A stretch of DNA of 64,000 nt from Pseudoips prasinana (GCA_951640165.1 OX621252.1:28789934-28853933), one strand, 5' to 3'; shown: positions 21,104-31,144, numbered from the stretch's first letter. A program made the numbers and translations. Notes: generated by a model from the sequence alone, not told the origin.

Positions 21104-21762
21104 AGGATAACCTATTATTCTAACCTTAACTTTTCTGTATTCTTAGTAGTGACTAAGGCTATCCCCTCCAAATGGCAATGTTAGAAACTATTGCGGGAGG
21201 CCCAAGTCCAGCAGTGGACAATATAAGGCTGATGATAAGTGGTTATGCTATTATCAGATTTTTTAAGGTCCCATTCCAACATCCCTTAACGATATTATTT
21301 ATATAAGTCCCTTTTATTATAATTATTTATATCGTCTCTTACGTTATTATTTTATTAGTTCCGATTATAAATTGCTCTGAAGGGTAGTGGAACCTTTTTT
21401 ATTCATTTTCTAACTCCTCCTTGTTTCTTTCTGCTTAAATTCGTTGCTGGATCGACAGTTAAAGCGATTCCCCGGGACATGCCTGAGCCTCACCGCTCAG
21501 TGTCATTTCATTGTGTGCCACTGTTAATCCTGGCTTACAGGAGTTGCAGTGCCGGGTAAGAGGGAGGGACTAGTCCCCTTAACGACCGTTTTCCAATGAC
21601 TGCAACCTCACAAAAATTAAATCACTTTGCTTGTTAACCGTTTGTAGCATGGCTGCGTGTCTAGTACTTGCTTACAAAATTGATCACACCCACCACTTAC
21701 GGACTTGGTAATGGCAACTGGCAGTAACAGGAGTGGTTGAATCATATTCAATCACATCACAG
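21104..21762. other. No gene; RTE scrap and shared repeat
   Basis: At about 21193-21235 GGGAGGCCCAAGTCCAGCAGTGGAC and GGCTGATGA resemble the RTE 3' end. The segment 21440-21590 (GACATGCCTGAGCCTCACCG, CTTACAGGAGTTGCAGTG) is the inverted relative of 16240-16380; its class is unknown. Confidence 0.5.
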
Positions 21763-21940
21763 TCACACTAATATTATAAAGGCGAAAGTTTGTGACACTG
21801 TGTGAGTGTGTATGTTTGTTACTTCTTCACGTCCGTTTGGCTGGAGCGATTTCAATAAAATTTGGTATGAAGGTAGCTGACACCCTGGATTGACACATAG
21901 GCTAAAGTTTAACGCGGGTAAAACGGCGGGGCACAGCTAG
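21763..21940 (+). mobile_element. Short Helitron, TCACACTAAT type
   Basis: Plus-strand copy from TCACACTAATATTATAAAGG to ACGCGGGTAAAACGGCGGGG and CACAGCTAG, then T. One small internal duplication (GTGACACTGTGTGAGTG) differs from the sister copies. Confidence 0.8.
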
Positions 21941-22070
21941 TCCTTAAAAGCTTTCAAGTGGGTGAATTAATTTCAATTTGTTTTTTTTTTGTTTACTTCT
22001 CTGGCTTTTACCTTTTAATCCAGAGAGTTTGTAAATAAACTGTTCGATCTCATTTTAATATTCTATGTAG

Positions 22071-22243
22071 GTGAAGAATACCACTACTCCATCTCATACT
22101 GTGGGAGGCGTAGAATTCTTCCCGAGGGAATGTCTACTACAAGACGGTCAGAGTAGTATGACCATCATACTGCGATCGCCAAGATATGGCCTAATCCCAA
22201 TTTCCTTGAGGGAGGTTTCGGCGCTCTTTCGGCTGACATGATG
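22071..22243 (+). mobile_element. Short RTE head-to-tail hybrid
   Basis: The left part (GTGAAGAATACCACTACTCC, GTGGGAGGCGTAGAA, CCGAGGGAAT) matches the 5' UTR of the RTE LINE (near 60890-60975, reverse strand). It is joined directly to the RTE 3' end (TTTCGGCTGACATGATG). The coding body is missing, so it is a SINE-like parasite of the RTE. A related structure is at 40742-40956. Confidence 0.7.
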
Positions 22244-22940
22244 TTCATAAGTAGTTTTTATAAAGATATAGATTGGGGAGAACTAATTTTAAGTTAGCCT
22301 TGAAAGAAAATTCTTATGTTTCATAGGCTACGGTGACCACTTAGCAACAGATGGGCCATATGTTTGTTTGTCAACTAAGTTGTATAAAAAAAATACTTTG
22401 TTTAATAACTTCAGTTTCACGGTTAGTAGTTGCACTATTTATACGCATGTCTATGTGTGCCTCCACAAGCATGTCTTACACACTTTCCAGTCAAACCGGT
22501 TTTAGCACGTAAAACCTTGCGTGTGCTTTTTCAAAGGGCGTTTTTTTTTCACAAAAGAATAATGCAAAGTCAGAGATGAAGCACTAAAATTTAAGTAAAT
22601 TCCCTTCCGAGTTTCGACTCTCATTTACGTAGAGTGAAAGTAGTTTCAATGTTTGGAGCAGAATTAAGTTTGCATAGAATTTAGCAAATTTCGATATAAA
22701 TATAGAATTTAAATATAGAATTAAAAATAGAAAGATTATAAATATAGAATTTAAAAAATTCGCTGTACATAGTTGCGTCACACAAATATTTAATTTTGTT
22801 AGCTGAGATTTAAACTCGAATTAAAAATTAATTCGACGAAAATACTAGTGCCTCTGTATTACTTATGAAGTTCTATGTTAGAGCTTGATTCACAAAGCGT
22901 TACTGAAGGCACTGAACACACCATTTACTACACTTTAGAC
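22244..22940. other. No feature recognised
   Basis: AT-rich DNA. A run of near-identical ATATAGAATTTAAA words at 22690-22760 is low-complexity. Confidence 0.4.
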
Positions 22941-23540
22941 TTTTTAGGGTTCCGTAGCCAAATGGCAAAAAACGGAACCCTCATAGATTCGCCATGTCTG
23001 TCTGTCTGTCCATCCGTATGTCACAGCCACTTTTTTCCGAAACTATAAGAGCTGCACTGCTGAAACTTGGTAAGTAGGTGTATTCTGTGAACCGCATTAA
23101 GATTTTCACACAAAAATAGAAAATAACAATAATTTTGGGGGGTCGCCATACATAGAACTGAAACTCAAAATTATTTTATTGATCGTACCCATACATGTGG
23201 GGTGTCTATGGATAGGTCTTCAAAATCATATTGAGGTTTCTAATATCATTTTTGTCTAAACTGAATAGTTTGCGCGAGAGACACTTCCAAAGTGGTGAAA
23301 TGAGTGTAGTAAAGTTACAGGGGGGTAACTTCTAAAATAAGAGAATGATAATACTGAAAAAAATATATAAAATAAAAATAGAAACTAACAACGAAAATTG
23401 GTTTGAACGAGATCTAGCAAGTAGTTTTTTTTTTAATACGTTGTAAACCGTAATTTGCTTTCATTTAATCAACTGAAATACTTGCTGCTACGGAACCCTT
23501 CATGTGCGAGTCCGACTCGCACTTGGCCGGTTTTTTTTTT
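22941..23540 (+). mobile_element. Dispersed repeat R3, about 600 bp
   Basis: It runs from TTTTTAGGGTTCCGTAGCC through AACGGAACCC and TGTCACAGCCACTTTTTTCC to GTCCGACTCGCACTTGGCC and a T run. It matches 14377-14967 throughout in the same orientation. Confidence 0.85.
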
Positions 23541-23804
23541 CATGTATTTTACTTTACAAGTCCATTTGCTGTATAGGTACAGTCGCCGGCATATGTAGAT
23601 GAAAACCAAAATAGAGATTTTAAATTTATGAATTTATAAATAATCTACTATGAATGAACTATTGGAGCCCGAGGTTAAAACACCACCACCTACATGGCTC
23701 CAGAATGCTACTAAGGATTTACTTTGTCAGAAAAATAACTATTTTGATTTGGTCCGAATCCACTCTGAAACAATTACATCACCTGCAGTTAAAAGTTATG
23801 GGCA
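23541..23804. other. No feature recognised
   Basis: No shared repeat is seen. An ORF of 63 codons (23654-23845) runs into the following repeat and looks spurious. Confidence 0.35.
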
Positions 23805-24240
23805 GTGATTACTCTAGTGTCAGAGTTGTTCTAACCGCCCAGTAGGCCTCTGACATGTACCCAAGCAGCATAACCCCGTTCCCGGGACTCCCCCATCAGG
23901 CGCCAAGAGAAATCCACGGCAGGTAGGTTTAGTCGGTGCAAGTCCGACATACCCACCCGCAGACACTTTTTGCGGGTGGCATGCGAAGGCATTCCCCTGT
24001 CTTATTAAAAAATTAAAAATAAAAGGCCTCTGACATGGCTTAACGACTGTAGCCTAATGACTACAACCAGGACCGACAGCTTAACGTGCCCTCCGAGCAC
24101 GGAAACGCTCAGAAATTAAACAACTTTGACGGTCATCCATCTATGGACTGACCGCGAACTTAGTTGCTTAACCTCTCCGATCACTTACGTACCAGTGAGA
24201 GAATCTGGCTGTGAGCGTGATAATATATTAGTAAAAAACC
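23805..24240 (+). mobile_element. Dispersed repeat R5, interrupted
   Basis: CTAGTGTCAGAGTTGTTC...AGGCCTCTGACATG, then after an insertion GGCTTAACGACTGTAGCC, GACCGACAGCTTAACGTGCC and GACTGACCGCGAAC. The same order without the insertion occurs at 42268-42500. It is a widespread lepidopteran SINE-like repeat whose class I cannot fix. Confidence 0.7.
23858..24023 (+). mobile_element. 166-bp retroposon with poly(A)-like tail
   Basis: Flanked by the perfect 14-bp duplication AGGCCTCTGACATG (23844-23857 and 24024-24037) and ending in AAAAAATTAAAAATAAA. A strong hairpin CCACCCGCAGACACTTTTTG with GCGGGTGG lies inside. A related stretch occurs at 40098-40160 (minus). A 5'-truncated retroposon or SINE is likely. 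Confidence 0.8.
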
Positions 24241-25046
24241 CGCACAAGTGCGAGTTAACTAACGCGGAGAGGGTACAGTACGACAACTGGAAATTAACTT
24301 CATACAAACAATTAATATTCAGAAACTTTTTAAACTACTTAAAATGCTACTTATAGGTATTCCTGTGATATAAAGTAAAAAAATATATTTTTAACATGAG
24401 TATTTGCTTAAATCATTTTAAAACTGTGAACATCAAAATATGAACGAAAATTTAACACCAAACTCTTTCATTTCATACCCATGTAATTGATTCAATTTGC
24501 CTTTTGGGATTAATTACTTAAATTTTCTACTCCATCTGTCCAGTAGTTTCAGAGCAATTTGTCTTTGACAAATGGACAGATGGACTGACACCTGATCTTT
24601 AGGGTTTTTCTTTAACCTTAAAATTATTAAACCGACTTAAGTCGTTTTATAAGTTTTGAGTTTGTTATAGGAATTAAACGAAGTTTCCAAAAAAAGCGAT
24701 GAAAACTATCAAAATCTTTTCACAAACTTCTGAGAAATTTCACTATAAATTAAAAAAAAATAAAATTCGTTTATTTCGGACCGGAATCCATAGTGTTAGT
24801 ATAGTGAGTAATAGACATACAGTGAAATTGATAACTTTCCCTTTTTTGAAGTTGGTAAAAAATTACTGTAAGTCTTGTAAACTGATAAATATTGAGGTAA
24901 ATATTATTTAAGTAGATTATCACGATACCGATTCAATAACATTTCATTCTAATTTAGTTGATAGGTACTTAATTTTCATTATTATCTCGTTGATAGCTGG
25001 TTTTATGTTTTATTTATGGTTTATTGTTAATTGATTTTATTAACGA
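24241..25046. other. No gene; minor hairpin
   Basis: CCATCTGTCC and its reverse complement (about 24532-24591) flank an inner ATTTGTC/GACAAAT pair. No coding region is convincing. Confidence 0.4.
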
Positions 25047-25217
25047 CTAGCTGTGCCCCGCGGTGTTACCCGCGTTAAATTTTATAAATTTTCTTTGGTA
25101 TAAACCTCACGGAGCCCGAGACCTTTCCAACGAATGCAAAACCGTGGAAATCGGTTCGTGCGTTCTGGAGTTATAGCGTAAGGAAGGAAAACCCGACTTA
25201 CTTTTATATATTAACGA
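25047..25217 (-). mobile_element. Short Helitron, third 5' type
   Basis: The minus-strand 3' terminus (GGGTAACACCGCGGGGC, CACAGCTAG, T) is the same as in the other Helitrons. The 5' part (TCGTTAATATATAAAAG, GGAGCCCGAGACCTTTCC reversed) is unrelated to them. Confidence 0.65.
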
Positions 25218-25329
25218 TAAAACTTTTACGTACAGATACAAAAGGAAGAATGTTATATATTTGATGCTGAGAATTGTGCTAGGATGACTCTATTAGGAGG
25301 CCTAAAGTAAACGGTACATAGGTATATCG

Positions 25330-25590
25330 ACGGTCACCGTAGCCTAGTTGGTAGTGCTCCTGCCTACGAAGCTGGTGCTCCTGGGTTCGAATCCCGGTAA
25401 GTGCAAATATTTGTGTGATGAGCACGAATATTTGTTTCTGAGTCATGAATGTTTTCTATGTATTTAAGTATATATCTATCTATATAAGTATGTATATCGT
25501 CGCCTGGTACCCATAGTACAAGCTTTGCTTAGTTTGGGGCTAGGATGATCTGTGTGACATTGTCCCGAGATATTATTATTATTATATCGA
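25330..25590 (+). mobile_element. tRNA-derived SINE, family C, full length
   Basis: Head ACCGTAGCCTAGTTGGTAGT (A box) and GGGTTCGAATCCC (B box). The body has CGCCTGGTACCCATAGTACA and TTTGGGGCTAGGATGATCTG, with tail ATTATTATTATTA. Minus-strand relatives are at 37940-38187, 61900-62128 and 63841-64000. The 3' half resembles family A in layout, suggesting a shared LINE partner. Confidence 0.88.
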
Positions 25591-25595
25591 ATCTA

Positions 25596-25748
25596 GTCTA
25601 ATGTAGGCAACCGGTACCGTTAGCTTAATGTGCTTCTTCGAAGATAGATCCTCAGAAATTAAATAACTTTAATGATCACCCATCTATGGACTGACTGGCT
25701 ATCATATTTTAGCAGTCCTCGTGACTGTACTGTAGGAGAATCCCGACG
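25596..25748 (+). mobile_element. Repeat R5 fragment
   Basis: ACCGTTAGCTTAATGTGC...CACCCATCTATGGACTGAC parallels R5 at 24070-24150. It ends at the TA target of the following MITE. Confidence 0.55.
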
Positions 25749-25750
25749 TA

Positions 25751-25885
25751 CAGACGCCAGTACATCCAGCTACTTCAATATGTCAAAATACTTTTATAGA
25801 TTTTCAGCTTTCTTAAAACAGCATAAGGTTCACTTTCAATTGGGGAAATTTGACAGATTGGGGAAGCATGATGTGCTGGCGTCTG
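25751..25885. mobile_element. TA-flanked MITE with CAGACGCC TIRs
   Basis: Sister of 18498-18626. TIRs CAGACGCCAGTACATC and GATGTGCTGGCGTCTG differ by one base; TA flanks both ends (25749-25750, 25886-25887). Confidence 0.85.
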
Positions 25886-25934
25886 TACATACCTACACAG
25901 TACAGCTCTTATTATGTACGTAACAGATGGCTTA

Positions 25935-26197
25935 CAAGTTGGCGTGGTTTGCAAAAGCTTGCTTTTCACGCCGGAAGTCGTGGGTTCGATTCCCACCCAG
26001 GACAGATATTTGTGTATGTAAACATGTCCGTTTGTACTGTTCCTGGGTGTACTTGTCTATATTAGTATGTATGTACAACAGAAAAGTAGTATATGTAGTA
26101 TATCAGTTATCTAATTTCCATAGTACAAGCTCTGCTTAGTTTCCGATCAGATGGGCGTATGTAAATAATGTTCCAGGATATAGGATATATTATATTG
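25935..26197 (+). mobile_element. SINE family A
   Basis: AGTTGGCGTGGTTTGC, then GGGTTCGATTCCCACC, to AATGTTCCAGGATATAGG. The first few bases of the head are missing or diverged. Confidence 0.85.
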
Positions 26198-26537
26198 TCT
26201 ACACTAATTACTTGCACTTTTTCACTGTTCACCTTTAGGCACTTTTTCCTCTTGACTCGCCTTCCACTTAATTTTAATTTACACTCACCCTCCTGTTTCG
26301 ATACACTCCTTATAAACACCTAAAATTTAAAAAATTGACGAAAATTTCGAATGTCTTTTATTTATTTCTAGAACCTTTGTCATATTCCAGATTAATTGAA
26401 GTAAATCTGTTCTTGTCTTCATTTGACTACACACACACACTAGATAGCTCTTTCTTTTCATTCTAGAACCATTTAATGCCAATTTCGCCGTGAGAAGTTG
26501 CTATGTTGTTTGCATCAGCTATCATTTTTCTTTATAA
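26198..26537. other. No feature recognised
   Basis: AT-rich; includes a short CA run near 26427. No shared repeat is seen. Confidence 0.35.
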
Positions 26538-26662
26538 TAATAATAATCTTTATTTCAGGCATAACCCATAATTCGTTAGTTTTGTGTTAGTGACCAGTTA
26601 TGCTACGTGCTATATTAGTATTGTTAGTATTAAATTTACTAAATTTAGATCAGTATTTTATA
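26538..26662 (-). mobile_element. Possible LINE 3' tail beside the mariner
   Basis: AATAATAATAATCTTTATTT reads on the minus strand as AAATAAAG followed by an ATT repeat, as in LINE 3' ends. No coding part is visible; the mariner is inserted at its right edge. Confidence 0.35.
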
Positions 26663-27950
26663 TTAGGTCTTTACCTATGAAATTGCCGTTCTGCAGTACT
26701 GGCCATTTCAAATCAAAATAATTTTTGTTTGGCTAAGAATTCTAATTTCAAATTAATTTTATTTTAAAAACATGGATTCTTTTTTCCAAAAGTAGTCATT
26801 TCTTTATTGATTAGTGTTACATTTTCATCGCATTTCAATCTTTTTCGTCATCATGGATACGTTAAAAATTCGAGTAATTATGGAATATGAGTACCGTCGT
26901 GGCAGCAACGCGGCACAAGCGGCACGCAACATCAACGACGTTTACGGAGCTAACACTACAAACCAACGCACCACCTGTTATTGGTTTGCTCGCTTCCGTT
27001 CTGGAAATTTCGACCTGAAAAATGAACCTCGCGGTCGTCCGAAGACTTTGGTCGACAATGACGAATTAAAGGCGGTTGTGGAAGCTGATGATACACAATC
27101 TACGGCTGAATTAGCAGCAGCTTTCGACGTTAGCGTCAAAACAATATTGGTCCATTTGCGTCAAATTGGCAAGGTAAAAAAGCTTGACAAATGGGTGCCC
27201 CACGAACTCAATGATCGCCAGCGCGAAGTACGCGTCGAGACGTGCCTTGCACTGCTCAACAGACACACAAATGAAGGAATTTTGAACCGCATTGTTACCT
27301 GCGATGAAAAATGGATTCTGTTTGATAACCGCAAGCGCTCAGCAAGTTGGTTGGATCCTGGTTCAGCACCTAAACAATGCCCTAAACGAAAACTTACCCC
27401 TAGAAAAGTGATGGTCACTGTTTGGTGGTCTAGCGCCGGTGTGATTCATCACAGCTTCTTACCAAACGGGGTGAGCATTACTGCAGATGTGTACTGTGAA
27501 GAACTGAGCACAATGATGGAGAAGCTGGCGCATCTCCAACCAGCATTGGTCAATCGCTCGTCTCCGCTGCTCCTGCACGACAACGCGCGACCTCATACTG
27601 CACAGCAGACGGTCTCCAAGTTGCAAGAACTGGGGTTGGAAGCTCTCCGTCATCCGCCCTACTCACCAGACCTTGCGCCTACAGACTACTACTTTTTCCA
27701 GAATTTGGATAACTTCTTGGCGGGAAAAAAATTCAATACCCGAGAGGCAGTACAAAATGCCTTTGAAGAATTTGTTGCCTCCCGTCCAGCTGATTTCTTT
27801 AAGAAGGGCATCAATAAACTGCCACTGCGATGGCAAAGATGCATTGATTGCATGGGTGATTACTTCGATTAATACAAATAAAAAAATTCATGAAAAAAAT
27901 TCGTTTAAATTTTTTCATACAAAACGGCAATTTCATAGGTAAAGACCTAT
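26663..27950 (+). mobile_element. Complete mariner transposon
   Basis: The element is 1288 bp with terminal inverted repeats that match over about 27 bp (TAGGTCTTTACCTATGAAAT... at the left, its reverse complement at the right). The outermost base differs. It is flanked by TA on both sides (26661-26662 and 27951-27952), the mariner target duplication. The size and TIR start (TTAGGT) fit the cecropia-type mariners. One uninterrupted transposase frame fills most of it. Confidence 0.96.
26853..27872 (+). CDS. Mariner transposase, intact (339 aa)
   Basis: This encodes a cut-and-paste DNA transposase that binds the element's TIRs in the nucleus and inserts it at TA. Residues about 1-110 form the paired helix-turn-helix DNA-binding region (IRVIMEYEYRRGSNAAQAAR). 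The linker has KLDKWVPHEL. The catalytic triad is the mariner DD34D: D151 in TCDEKW, D243 in LLHDNARPH, and D278 in YSPDLAPTDYYFF, with 34 residues between the last two. The length matches the family (about 340-350). I start at 26853 because MDTLKIR aligns with the start of related transposases; an upstream in-frame ATG at 26814 would add 13 atypical residues. From memory it resembles the Hsmar1/SETMAR transposase more than Himar1-type proteins. No stop or frameshift is seen, so activity is possible. Confidence 0.95.
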   Translation: MDTLKIRVIMEYEYRRGSNAAQAARNINDVYGANTTNQRTTCYWFARFRSGNFDLKNEPRGRPKTLVDNDELKAVVEADDTQSTAELAAAFDVSVKTILVHLRQIGKVKKLDKWVPHELNDRQREVRVETCLALLNRHTNEGILNRIVTCDEKWILFDNRKRSASWLDPGSAPKQCPKRKLTPRKVMVTVWWSSAGVIHHSFLPNGVSITADVYCEELSTMMEKLAHLQPALVNRSSPLLLHDNARPHTAQQTVSKLQELGLEALRHPPYSPDLAPTDYYFFQNLDNFLAGKKFNTREAVQNAFEEFVASRPADFFKKGINKLPLRWQRCIDCMGDYFD

Positions 27951-28047
27951 TATTATTATACCAGAGCAATTTGGGAACATTACTAAAGCACCAAAAACCC
28001 TTACTCGTTTGAACCCCGAACGTGATACATAACATTTCTGCAATAAC

Positions 28048-28315
28048 GCAGACGAAACACCTCTACACCTGCTTTGTCACTGTGAGCCACTGATGCATAA
28101 ACGTAACACCGTCCTGGGCCAACACTTCTTGCACCAGGACGATGTTATCGATACTCCTGCCAAAAAGATTCTGAAATTTATCTACGTTGCAGGGTTAGAC
28201 AGGGAAGTTTAGTTGGAGCGGCGAGCACAATAGTTCATCACTGGACGCAGTGTTACCAGGACCTCCGGGGACTGGAAATAGCCGCCACCAAAAGAATAAT
28301 AATAATACATAACAT
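28048..28315 (+). pseudogene. C-terminal end of an I/R1-group LINE ORF2
   Basis: One frame reads ADETPLHLLCHCEPLMHKR, then KKILKFIYVAGLDREV and stops at 28210-28212. A HLLC-x-C finger-like motif after an RNase H domain is typical of the tail of insect LINE polymerases with RNase H. A short 3' UTR ends in AATAATAATAATA, a TAA-type tail. All upstream domains are missing. Confidence 0.6.
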
Positions 28316-28317
28316 TC

Positions 28318-28470
28318 ATCATCATCCTATGAGCCGAAAAATGTCCACTTGAGGACAAAGTCCTCCCTCAAGGATTTCCACAATTGCCGGTTTTGCCCTG
28401 CTGTCACTTGAGGCATCCCACAACCATTGCTCTATAGTCGGTCTGCATTGTAGGGGGGCTCCCTTATCTG
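28318..28470 (-). mobile_element. RTE LINE 3' end fragment
   Basis: CATCATCATCCTATGAGCCG, GGACAAAGTCCTCCC and CCACAATTGCCGG match the terminal region of the RTE at 57841, in the same orientation. Diverged. Confidence 0.75.
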
Positions 28471-28490
28471 TGTTTTTTATTTATAGAAGA

Positions 28491-28745
28491 GTAGCTGTGC
28501 CCCGCGGTTTTATCCGCGTTAAATTTTATAAATTATCACAGTTCCTTCCAATTTGAAGTAAATCCATGCAGTACTTTTTGAGTTTAGCCCGGACATACAT
28601 ACAGACAAACAGACACACAGACAAAAATTCTAAAAACTATATTTTTTGGGTTTGATAGCCATTGTAGATCACGACCCAAGTATCCTTTTTAAAAAATATT
28701 CAATGTACAGTTTTGAATTTTCTACGATTTTATTATGTGTATAGA
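28491..28745 (-). mobile_element. Short Helitron, TCTATACA type
   Basis: On the minus strand it starts TCTATACACATAATAAAATC and ends with ACGCGGATAAAACCGCGGGG and CACAGCTAC. The final CTRR is mutated to CTAC. It is related to 5168-5472 and 62374-62686. Confidence 0.75.
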
Positions 28746-28822
28746 TTATAAAAAGAATATTCCAAAATACCCAGTACCAGTTTATCTTATATGTATAGAT
28801 ATACAGACCTTCAATCATGGAC

Positions 28823-29048
28823 ATGGTTGGCGTGTTTATAAATACTTGCCTTTCAAGCCGCAGGTCATGGGTACGATACAGGTCTGTTTTTCCTGAGTCT
28901 GGGTGTAATGATCTATGTAAGCATGCTTTTACAAAAAAAAAGTAGTATGTGTAATATATCAGTTATCTGGTTTCCATAACACAGGCTCTGCATAGTTTGG
29001 GATCAGATGGACGTGTGCGAATAATGTCCCAGGATATTATTATTTTTT
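28823..29048 (+). mobile_element. SINE family A with internal deletion
   Basis: ATGGTTGGCGTGTTTATAAA, then CAAGCCGCAGGTCATGGGTA, then directly CAGGTCTGTTTTTCCTGAGT: about 35 bp between the B box region and the body are missing. The tail is TCCCAGGATATTATTATT. Confidence 0.8.
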
Positions 29049-29079
29049 CATACAATCTATATCACCTTCTTAGATTTTA

Positions 29080-29261
29080 CTAGCTATACCCCGCGGTTTT
29101 ATCCGCGTTAAACTTTATAAATTAGCCTATTCGTTAATTCATGGTGTTAGATAACTCCATACCAAATTTTATTAAAATCACTCCAGCCGTTTAGACGTGA
29201 TGAAGTACCAACATTCACACTCACACACTCAAGAACTTTTGCCTTTATAATATTAGTGTGA
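29080..29261 (-). mobile_element. Short Helitron, TCACACTAAT type
   Basis: Minus-strand copy from TCACACTAATATTATAAAGG to AACCGCGGGG and TATAGCTAG, then T. It sits 31 bp after the preceding SINE. Confidence 0.78.
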
Positions 29262-29600
29262 TTTATTTTATACTGCAACCAGCGAACATTAAATACTACT
29301 TTGCTATTTGCGTAGTGAATCGGTAAAAGTAATACAGTGTCAAATGCTTTTACTAACGCGAATAGACAATCGATAGACGCTTCGCTGATTTCATAGCGGA
29401 GCCCACCAATTTGCGATTATCACTAGCTTTGAAGTTAGCTGTTAAATTGGAATATCTATTAGGCTTTGAACCTAAATTCACACTTCCGCATAAATAGGTA
29501 GCAAAATTTTACGCTATTCCTACATTGTGCTCAATCTGAACCCTTACTCAGGGCTAATTACGCTCATCACTACGTAAGAAAGAAAGTTAGATTGTTTTTT
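29262..29600. other. No feature recognised
   Basis: No ORF or shared repeat. Confidence 0.35.
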
Positions 29601-29608
29601 ATGCCATA

Positions 29609-29785
29609 GGGCGACAAACGAGCAAGCGGGTCACTGGACGGTAAGCTGTCACCGCCGCCCATATACAGTCGCACCACCAGAGGCGTCACGGGAGCATTTC
29701 CAGCTTTTAAAAGAGTCAGCAAACAAGTATTGTCGACTCTCCCCCCACCCTGATGTGCTTTGGCGACGTTACTCACACTCAGAAA
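29609..29785 (+). mobile_element. Dispersed repeat R6
   Basis: GCGACAAACGAGCAAGCGGG, GGTAAGCTGTCACCGCCGCC and CACCAGAGGCGTCACGGG match 47000-47290 in the same orientation and continue into the tandem array. It is a known-looking lepidopteran interspersed repeat of uncertain class. Confidence 0.7.
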
Positions 29786-30226
29786 CTCATCATTATTTTT
29801 ACTATGAAGGAATGTCTTCCCCAATTAGGCTGCTCTTTGAGCGAATGATTGTAATGATGAAGTGATTTTCCATCAGGAGTGCTTTACCCTACCTCCTTTA
29901 TTATTCTAAAACTTCCCAATTTATAATCAAAACTCATCATTAATTTTATTATGAAGGAATGTCTTCCCCAGTTAGGCTGCTCTTTGAGCGAATGATTGTA
30001 ATGATGAGGTGATTTTCCACCAGGAGTGCTATACCCTACCTCCTTAATTATTTTAAAACTTCTCAATTTATAATCAAAACTCATCATTAATTTTATTATG
30101 AAAGAATGTCTTCCCCAGTTAGGCTGCTCTTTGAGTGAATGATTGTAATGATGAAGTGATTTTCCATCAGGAGTGCTATACCCTACCTCCTTTATTATTC
30201 TAAAACTTCCCAATTTATAATCAAAA
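29786..30226 (+). repeat. Three tandem 147-bp units
   Basis: Units begin exactly at 29786, 29933 and 30080 (CTCATCATTA...). Each contains GGCTGCTCTTTGAG and GATTTTCCAYCAGGAGTGCT. Because 147 is a multiple of three, one minus-strand frame stays open through the array (109 codons), but this is a by-product. The unit corresponds to the 3' part of repeat R6 (compare 47218-47275). Confidence 0.92.
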
Positions 30227-30882
30227 CATTACCTGTTCTTATACAGCAAGCAGTTAACTTGAAACCATTCTGACAGTCTATAAAGTATTATATTAGAAAC
30301 AAACATTTTGTACACACATAAACTCGCTGTTTCCTTGTTTTCGTACAGCTCTCCACCAATCTATAAAACAATATAAAACTGTCACACAATAAGTAACTTT
30401 AAAGCTTATCATATAAGGTCAGAAATGTAATGTGAGCGCTCCAGGTTAAGTTTTCAGTTTATATACTTAAGTGTGAGTATTGGAACTAGAGTGATTGTGA
30501 TATTTTATGGGCCTAGAATAAGGGGATAGAATTTAACTCTCTTGATTAATTGAATTCCATTTTGTTTATTGCTCAAGAATATGGCTCGCGCTAAAACGTA
30601 TTAACGTTTACGCTCTAGGTTACTTGTAAATCATAATTAATATGTAAAAGAAGTATGCCTGTACTTGGAAGATATATGTCGTTTTTAGGGATGGTAATGC
30701 AATGTTAAAATACAAGGATATCCTTGTTTTGATTTATTGCAGCGTCACCTGAGAGAGCGGAGGCAAGACGCACGCTAGAAAAGTTCATCCTACTTCACAA
30801 GAAGAAGAAGATTACATTTCTCTTGTCCACTCGGACGGACATAGTTCCAATGAGCGACCGCTCCCGACGACCACTCAACTAA
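30227..30882. other. No feature recognised
   Basis: AT-rich to about 30740, then rising GC towards the MITE. No convincing ORF. Confidence 0.4.
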
Positions 30883-31144
30883 GGCTGATTTCAGAGTGAC
30901 GCGCGCGGCACGCGCCGGCGGCCAGCGCGTCTCAACAGCCATTTTAAGTGTACGCAACGGCGCGTGCGAGACGCGTCACTCTGAAACGCTAGCTGCCAGT
31001 AGAGGAGCTCGGGCAGCGCTGGCCGACGGCGCGCGCGGCGGCGCGTTTCAACTGGGTGACTATGAAACGCAACTACTATCTAGTGTAATTGTAAACGCGC
31101 GCGTTTGGACGGCGCCGCTCACCGGCGCGACTCTGAAATCAGCC
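30883..31144. mobile_element. GC-rich MITE-like element
   Basis: Perfect 15-bp terminal inverted repeats GGCTGATTTCAGAGT (30883-30897 and 31130-31144) continue loosely into CG-rich sequence. The interior (GCGCGCGGCACGCGCCGGCG) is by far the most GC-rich DNA in the window. A target duplication is not clear, so the superfamily is open (PIF/Harbinger-like ends are possible). A 101-codon plus-strand ORF across it has an Ala/Arg-rich composition explained by the GC content. Confidence 0.7.

Noticed and set aside
26814..26852. Upstream ATG as the mariner transposase start
   Set aside because: The 13 extra residues are hydrophobic and unlike the family N-terminus; the ATG at 26853 fits better.
29884..30213. 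109-codon repeat protein
   Set aside because: The frame is open only because the 147-bp unit is a multiple of three; there is no start context, and the unit is part of a non-coding dispersed repeat.
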